Source: a bacterium
GTDB lineage: Bacteria > Desulfobacterota > GWC2-55-46
Direction: 5' to 3'
Assembly (NCBI GenBank): GCA_004298725.1
Contig: SCQA01000074.1
Span: forward strand, 1 to 17,844
DNA length: 17,844 nt
The notes beneath the pieces were generated by a model. It saw only the letters and a list, made by a program, of their open reading frames with translations, searched no databases and was not told the DNA's origin. Numbering within the stretch: the first letter of the stretch is position 1; each line of letters begins with the position of its first letter. A program made the translations under genes and the position numbers. Shown piece by piece: positions 13,840 to 17,844 of this stretch.

Positions 13840-13992
13840 TTACTTTGCCGCGCTTATTTCAACGGTAAGACGTTTTCTTCCTTTTGCGCGTCGTCTTCTT
13901 ATAACCGCTCTGCCGTTTTTAGTCGCCATTCTTTCAAGAAAACCGTGTGTTCTCAGCCTTCTTTTATTGCTTGGTTGAAAAGTTCTTTTCAT
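13840..13992 (-). CDS. rpmH: 50S ribosomal protein L34
   Basis: The product is a 50-residue, highly basic protein. Translation of the minus strand from ATG 13992 to TAA 13840 gives a start MKRTFQPSNKRRLRTHGFLE, then RMATKNGRAVIRRRRAKGRK and the end RLTVEISAAK. This matches L34 throughout; the length is slightly above the usual 44-47. GAGAGG lies about 9 nt upstream of the ATG. It has its own strong promoter at 14063-14092, and a hairpin follows before rnpA. Confidence 0.97.
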   Translation of the reverse strand: MKRTFQPSNKRRLRTHGFLERMATKNGRAVIRRRRAKGRKRLTVEISAAK

Positions 13993-14062
13993 CTTTTTAA
14001 TCCTCTCTTGTTAATCGGCTGAATAATACTTGTATATACCGTGCTTTTTAATGCAAACTTAG

Positions 14063-14092
14063 ATTTTACCTAATAAATAGCAGTAGTGTCAA
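14063..14092 (-). promoter_or_regulatory. Sigma-70 promoter for rpmH
   Basis: On the minus strand a perfect TTGACA (14092-14087) is followed after 18 bp by TAAAAT (14068-14063). It begins 15 bp after the dnaN stop codon and leaves a leader of about 60 nt before rpmH. Confidence 0.8.
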
Positions 14093-14106
14093 GCTGTTTT
14101 TCCGGT

Positions 14107-15228
14107 TTATAGTCTCATCGGCATTATGACATACGTATATTCGTTTGCGCCTTCCGGTCTGAATACGCCGGAATTAAGATTGTCTTTTAATTCAATTTTT
14201 ATCTTCTGATTATCAGTTGTTTCAATCATATCTATAATATACCTGGCATTAAAAGCCGTTTCTATTGTTTCGCCGGAATATTCAATGTCAACTTCTTCGG
14301 TTGCGTCGCCTATATCCGGGCTTTCGCAAGAAAGCTCGAGTTTATTCTTTATAAACTTGAATTTTACGCCTTTTATTTTGTCTGTGGAAAGTATAGAAAC
14401 CCTTTTAAGCGAAGAAAGTAAGGTGTTTTTGTCGGCAATAACCGTTTGATTATTATCTTTTGGTATTACTTTTCTATAATCCGGAAATTCACCTTCAAGA
14501 AGCCGGATGTTAATTGTTGTGTTGCCTTTTTTTATAACCGCGTTTTTTTGCGTTATAGCAAGCATTACTCCGGATGTTTTTTCTTCTTCGCTTTCATCAA
14601 GCAGTTTTTTAAATTCCGCAACGCCTTTTTTAGGCAGAAGCACTTTTATTTTATTTTCTTTGCCAATTGAACTTTCTTCATCTTTTTTTTCTATTAGGGC
14701 AAGCCTGTGGCCGTCTGTTGCCACAAGCCTTAAAATAGGGCCGTCTGTTTCAAATAAAAAACCATTGATATTATAACGTGTTTCATCGGTTGAAACTGCA
14801 AAAGCTGTTTTTTCTATCATTTCTTTTAATTTATCGCTGTTTACGGAATTAAAAGAAGTTTCGTCCATTAATGGGAAAGCGGGATAATCAGCCGAACTAA
14901 GTCCCATAATATTAAATCTTGCTTTGCCGCTTTTTATAGTGACTTTATTCTCTTTATTAACGGAAATTTCAACTTTTTCATCATACAACTCTTTTATTAT
15001 TTCGAAAAGTTTTCTTGCGTTTACGCTAACCGCTCCTTCCTGAAAAATGTTTGCTTTTACTGAATCTTTTATATAAACCTCAAGGTCGGTGGCTATTAAA
15101 GTTAAAGAATCTTTTTGTGCTTCAAGAAATACATTTGAAAGTATAGGCATCGTGTTTCTTTTTTCAACTATACCCTGAACTCTTTGAAGGGTTTTTAAAA
15201 AAACCGGTTTATCTATAACAAACTTCAT
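14107..15228 (-). CDS. dnaN: DNA polymerase III beta subunit (sliding clamp)
   Basis: The clamp encircles DNA and holds polymerase III and repair factors. The 373-residue protein matches the family length. It has the usual start MKFVIDKPVFLKTLQRVQGI, RNTMPILSNVFLEA (24-37), ATDLEV, DYPAFP, the LVATDGHRLAL segment in domain II, LEGEFPDYRKVIP in domain III, and the conserved C-terminal PMRL that forms part of the peptide-binding pocket. AGGAGA lies 8 nt before ATG 15228. A good promoter (15314-15342) with DnaA-box-like sites just upstream suggests separate transcription and possible DnaA control. Confidence 0.97.
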   Translation of the reverse strand: MKFVIDKPVFLKTLQRVQGIVEKRNTMPILSNVFLEAQKDSLTLIATDLEVYIKDSVKANIFQEGAVSVNARKLFEIIKELYDEKVEISVNKENKVTIKSGKARFNIMGLSSADYPAFPLMDETSFNSVNSDKLKEMIEKTAFAVSTDETRYNINGFLFETDGPILRLVATDGHRLALIEKKDEESSIGKENKIKVLLPKKGVAEFKKLLDESEEEKTSGVMLAITQKNAVIKKGNTTINIRLLEGEFPDYRKVIPKDNNQTVIADKNTLLSSLKRVSILSTDKIKGVKFKFIKNKLELSCESPDIGDATEEVDIEYSGETIETAFNARYIIDMIETTDNQKIKIELKDNLNSGVFRPEGANEYTYVIMPMRL

Positions 15229-15313
15229 GGCCTTCTCCTATTTATAATATTTATAAATAAATTAGTAGCAGTAGTATGCAGTGTTAAAATGTTAATAAGA
15301 CTGAAACTAATTA

Positions 15314-15342
15314 AAAATAAAAGGTTTTTGTTGTTTTGTCAA
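15314..15342 (-). promoter_or_regulatory. Sigma-70 promoter for dnaN
   Basis: On the minus strand TTGACA (15342-15337) and TATTTT (15319-15314) are 17 bp apart, leaving a leader of about 80 nt to the dnaN ATG. Confidence 0.7.
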
Positions 15343-15361
15343 GGTTAATAAAAAACATTGG

Positions 15362-15419
15362 TTATCAACATGTTTGGCTTAACAAAAAACAGTGTTGATA
15401 ACACGCCGGCGTATTCACA
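15362..15419. promoter_or_regulatory. DnaA-box cluster in the dnaA-dnaN gap
   Basis: TTATCAACA (15362-15370) and its exact inverse TGTTGATAA (15393-15401) each differ from TTATCCACA by one base. GTATTCACA (15411-15419) is a further near match. They lie 20-80 bp upstream of the dnaN -35 element. They could form one half of a split origin or a DnaA-controlled operator. Confidence 0.6.
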
Positions 15420-15454
15420 GCAATACAATCATCTGTCAACAGGCTTATCAAGTA

Positions 15455-16819
15455 TCAGTTCACGCCGAGGTTCTGTTTTATGGAACGCACGGAGTGTTTA
15501 AGATCTTGGTTTTCTTTTAAGTCTTTTTCTATTTTTCTCACCGCGTGTATTGCCGTTGAGTGATCTTTTCCGCCTATTGCCGAGCCGATTTCAGGAAATG
15601 AATACTTGCCGTGTTCTCTGGCAAGATACATGGCAACCTGACGCGGCGTGGTTATGTTTTTGTGCCTTCTTTTTGATTTTACATCCGACAGCTTGACGTT
15701 AAAAAACACACATACCGCTTTTAATATTTCTTCTATTGTAAGGGTTTTTTCTTCCGCTCCTTTAAGAAGGCTCTTTAGAGCCTCTTTGCTCATGGTAAGC
15801 GTAATTTCTTGATTCGTAAGGCTTGCAACCGCCAGTATCCGGTTAAGGTTGCCTTCAAGTTCTCTTATATTAGAACCGCTTACCGTGGCAATCCAGTTGG
15901 TTACTTCATCCGGAAGTTTTATCCCTTCGCCCCGGGCTTTTTTACGCAATATGGCTGTTTTTGTTTCAACGTCTGGCGGTTGAATATCGGCGACAAGACC
16001 CCATTCAAACCTGCTTCTTAAACGGTCCTCAAGGCCGACTTCTTTTGGATATTTGTCGCTTGTTACGACGATTTGCTTATGGCCTTCGTACAACGTGTTA
16101 AAAGTGTGAAAAAATTCTTCTTGCGTACCTACTTTGCCGGCCCAGAATTGTACGTCGTCTATTAAAAGGACGTCCATATTCCTGAATTTAGCGCGAAATT
16201 CGGCCATTTTATGTCTGCTTATGTAACTTATAAATTCATTCATGAACCGCTCAGACGTATAATAACATACTTTGGCTGAAGGGTTGTTCGACAAAACCTT
16301 ATGCCCTATTGCCTGTAAAAGGTGGGTTTTGCCAAGGCCCACGCCGCCGGAGATAAAAAGCGGGTTATATTTATTAGCGAGGTTATTGGCCACGGAAGAA
16401 CACGCCGCGTGCGCGAACTCGTTTGCTTTGCCAATAACAAAATTTTCAAAGGTATATTTCGGGCTAAGCGCCGTTTGAGGTTGAATTTTCAATTGCTTCG
16501 CTTGTTGAACTGGGGTTTCTGTTTTACCGGTGTTTTGCATCGGTTTTACAGGCGCGTTTACGGCAGAGGTAGGCTCATCAGCTAATTTCCAAAAGACTTC
16601 CATATCTTTTTTAGCGGCCTTTCTAAGCATTTCCTGCACAAGCACAAGATAATGGTCTTTAAGCCACTCAAGGAAGAAGCGGTTAGGCACAACAAGTTCT
16701 ATAAAGTCGTCACCGCTCGCGGCTACTTTTATAGGTTTGAACCATGTTGCGTAGTTTTGATGGCTTATGTGACCTTCGACCGAGCCGAGGCACTCTTTCC
16801 ATAGCGATTTTACGTCCAT
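15455..16819 (-). CDS. dnaA: Chromosomal replication initiator protein DnaA
   Basis: DnaA binds 9-bp boxes, oligomerises with ATP and opens the origin. The 454-residue protein has domain I (1-80), a Pro/Gln/Thr-rich linker (82-118) and the AAA+ domain. The AAA+ domain carries Walker A GGVGLGKTH (158-166), Walker B LLIDDVQF (218-225), sensor I VVTSD (251-255) and RLRSRFEWG (266-274). The DNA-binding domain IV ends with the signature GGKDHSTAIHAVRKIE (416-431). ATG at 16819 has GGAGAA about 11 nt upstream. DnaA-box clusters lie on both sides of the gene. Confidence 0.98.
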   Translation of the reverse strand: MDVKSLWKECLGSVEGHISHQNYATWFKPIKVAASGDDFIELVVPNRFFLEWLKDHYLVLVQEMLRKAAKKDMEVFWKLADEPTSAVNAPVKPMQNTGKTETPVQQAKQLKIQPQTALSPKYTFENFVIGKANEFAHAACSSVANNLANKYNPLFISGGVGLGKTHLLQAIGHKVLSNNPSAKVCYYTSERFMNEFISYISRHKMAEFRAKFRNMDVLLIDDVQFWAGKVGTQEEFFHTFNTLYEGHKQIVVTSDKYPKEVGLEDRLRSRFEWGLVADIQPPDVETKTAILRKKARGEGIKLPDEVTNWIATVSGSNIRELEGNLNRILAVASLTNQEITLTMSKEALKSLLKGAEEKTLTIEEILKAVCVFFNVKLSDVKSKRRHKNITTPRQVAMYLAREHGKYSFPEIGSAIGGKDHSTAIHAVRKIEKDLKENQDLKHSVRSIKQNLGVN

Positions 16820-17151
16820 AATACTATAACTTCTCCAAAATATAAAAGAAAAACGTATAAAATCAGGGCTTGCCGAAAATTACTTTATATACCGGTTAGG
16901 GCGCGCAGAATAAAAACCCTTGTTTTTTTAAGGAAAAACATCGCACATGCGGCTTATTACTGCTTTTATGAATTGCCGTTGCTACGATGCCGTCTCAATG
17001 GATGGAACAAAATTAATCGCAACTTATTAACAGATTTATCCACAACTGTTGATAAATAGAAGGGTTCTGTAGAACGCAACTTTACCAGATAGGAACCCTT
17101 ATTTCAAGGATTTTAATTTTTGTGTTTGATAAAAGCTTTTATGTAAGAATT
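16820..17151. other. oriC: Candidate oriC region upstream of dnaA
   Basis: No gene in 332 bp. It contains the box cluster at 17024-17055, next to AT-rich DNA (17101-17151) that could be the unwinding element. It also has an 8-bp inverted repeat AAGGGTTC/GAACCCTT (17060-17067 and 17093-17100) with a 25-nt loop, which might end gdhA transcripts. The dnaA promoter must lie between about 16830 and 16910, but no clear hexamer pair was found. Confidence 0.65.
17024..17055. promoter_or_regulatory. Three phased DnaA boxes
   Basis: TTATTAACA (17024-17032), the perfect consensus TTATCCACA (17036-17044) and the inverted TGTTGATAA (17047-17055) are centred 12 and 11 bp apart, about one helical turn each. 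This is the spacing expected for cooperative DnaA binding. Confidence 0.75.
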
Positions 17152-17844
17152 TTAAGGGTAAAGCCCGCGCACCATAATCGCTTCAGCAACCTTTTTAACG
17201 CCAAGCACCATAGCCGCTGTGCGGAGGTCGGTCTTTTTTTCAGCGGCAATGCTGAGCACTTCATGAAATGCCTTTATCATGATCGCCGAAAGTTTGGAGT
17301 TTATTTCCGCCTCTGTCCAGAAGAACCGTTGGAGGTCCTGCACCCATTCAAAGTACGACACCACAACGCCGCCAGCGTTAGCCAGTATGTCCGGTAAAAT
17401 AAAGGCGCCGTTATCAATCAGTATTTTATTGGCTTCGCCGGTTACCGGGTTGTTCGCGCCTTCGGCGATGATTTTTGCCTTTATTTTGGCGGCGTTGCTT
17501 TTGTGTATCTGCCCTTCTATGGCCGAGGGGGCAAGCACGTCCACCGGCATGGTTAACAGCTCGTCAAGAGTTAATGGTTCGGCTCCGTTAAAACCGGCAA
17601 AACCGCCGGTAGATTTTTTATGGGCGGACACTGCGGTAATATCAATACCGTTCTTGTTATAAAGCGCTCCCTTAGAGTCCGCAATGCCGATTATCTTTGC
17701 TCCTCTGCTCTCAAATATGGCGCAGGCGTGGTAGCCCACTTTGCCAAAACCAAGCACGATTACGGTAAGCCCGTCCATCCGCATATTAAGGTGTTTTAAC
17801 GCCTCTTCCACCACTATTACAAGGCCCATAGACGTCGCTTTAAG
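17152..17844 (-). CDS. gdhA: Glutamate dehydrogenase, C-terminal part (5' end outside window)
   Basis: The frame is open from the window edge (17844) to TAA at 17154-17152 and gives 230 residues of the NAD(P)-binding domain. The first residues, LKATSMGLV, correspond to the ATGxGV segment of the family, so ATG 17829 is internal. Visible landmarks are the Rossmann loop LGFGKVG, IIGIADSKGALYN, VDVLAPSAIEGQI, IAEGANNPVT, and ILPDILANAGGVVVSYFEWV with the conserved ending RGLYP. The enzyme interconverts glutamate and 2-oxoglutarate with ammonium. The Asp after the second strand (IADS) does not settle NAD versus NADP use. It precedes dnaA on the same strand, but the 332-bp origin region separates them. 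Confidence 0.93.
   Translation of the reverse strand, partial: LKATSMGLVIVVEEALKHLNMRMDGLTVIVLGFGKVGYHACAIFESRGAKIIGIADSKGALYNKNGIDITAVSAHKKSTGGFAGFNGAEPLTLDELLTMPVDVLAPSAIEGQIHKSNAAKIKAKIIAEGANNPVTGEANKILIDNGAFILPDILANAGGVVVSYFEWVQDLQRFFWTEAEINSKLSAIMIKAFHEVLSIAAEKKTDLRTAAMVLGVKKVAEAIMVRGLYP

Noticed and set aside
13748..13978. 76-codon plus-strand frame across rpmH
   Set aside because: It reads through the rpmH-rnpA hairpin and is antisense to a clear L34 gene.
17060..17100. AAGGGTTC/GAACCCTT inverted repeat as a standard terminator
   Set aside because: Loop is 25 nt and no T-run follows on either strand, so it was kept only as a note in the origin region.

Overview
The window is a near-complete origin-of-replication neighbourhood plus a metabolic flank from a Gram-negative-type bacterium. 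YidC carries a large periplasmic domain after its first membrane segment, several genes encode Sec signal peptides, and promoters match the sigma-70 consensus. The chromosome is moderately AT-rich with AT-rich intergenic regions and scattered hairpin repeats. The gene set (lysine 2,3-aminomutase, class I FBPase, PyrE/PyrF, DUF2914 and FmdE-like proteins) would fit a Nitrospirota/Desulfobacterota-like lineage. That is a guess from style, since no rRNA or other decisive marker is present.

Layout, left to right. 1-242: the 3' end of ilvE on the plus strand. 425-889: a small exported protein made almost wholly of glycine-phased heptads, with a strong terminator. 890-1176: a patch of intergenic repeats, including a 41-bp tandem duplication. 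1177-2502 (minus): an Apea-like HEPN-domain protein, probably an acquired defence or toxin-type RNase. 2547-4105 (minus): pyrF and pyrE, the last two steps to UMP, separated by a terminator-like hairpin. 4249-5814 (minus): a short MerR-type regulator and kamA. 6152-6826 (plus): a divergent FmdE-domain protein. The merR and FmdE-like leaders share an exact 15-bp motif. 7025-8637 (plus): fbp and a minimal CDF-like transporter overlapping at the stop codon. 8791-9216 (minus): an exported DUF2914 protein. 9636-17844 (minus): the origin block, in transcription order gdhA, dnaA, dnaN, rpmH, rnpA, yidD, yidC, mnmE.

The origin block is functionally coherent: initiator and clamp (dnaA, dnaN), ribosomal protein L34 and the RNase P protein, membrane protein insertion (yidD, yidC), and tRNA wobble modification (mnmE). 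DnaA-box clusters lie on both sides of dnaA (17024-17055 and 15362-15419), suggesting a bipartite oriC. The expected jag gene between yidC and mnmE is absent. No tRNA, rRNA, CRISPR array, transposase or prophage gene was found.

The best candidates for something undescribed are the HEPN gene in its repeat-rich island, the heptad-repeat exported protein, and the MerR/KamA/FmdE-like divergon with its mirrored leader motif. None is proven to be a new system from sequence alone.
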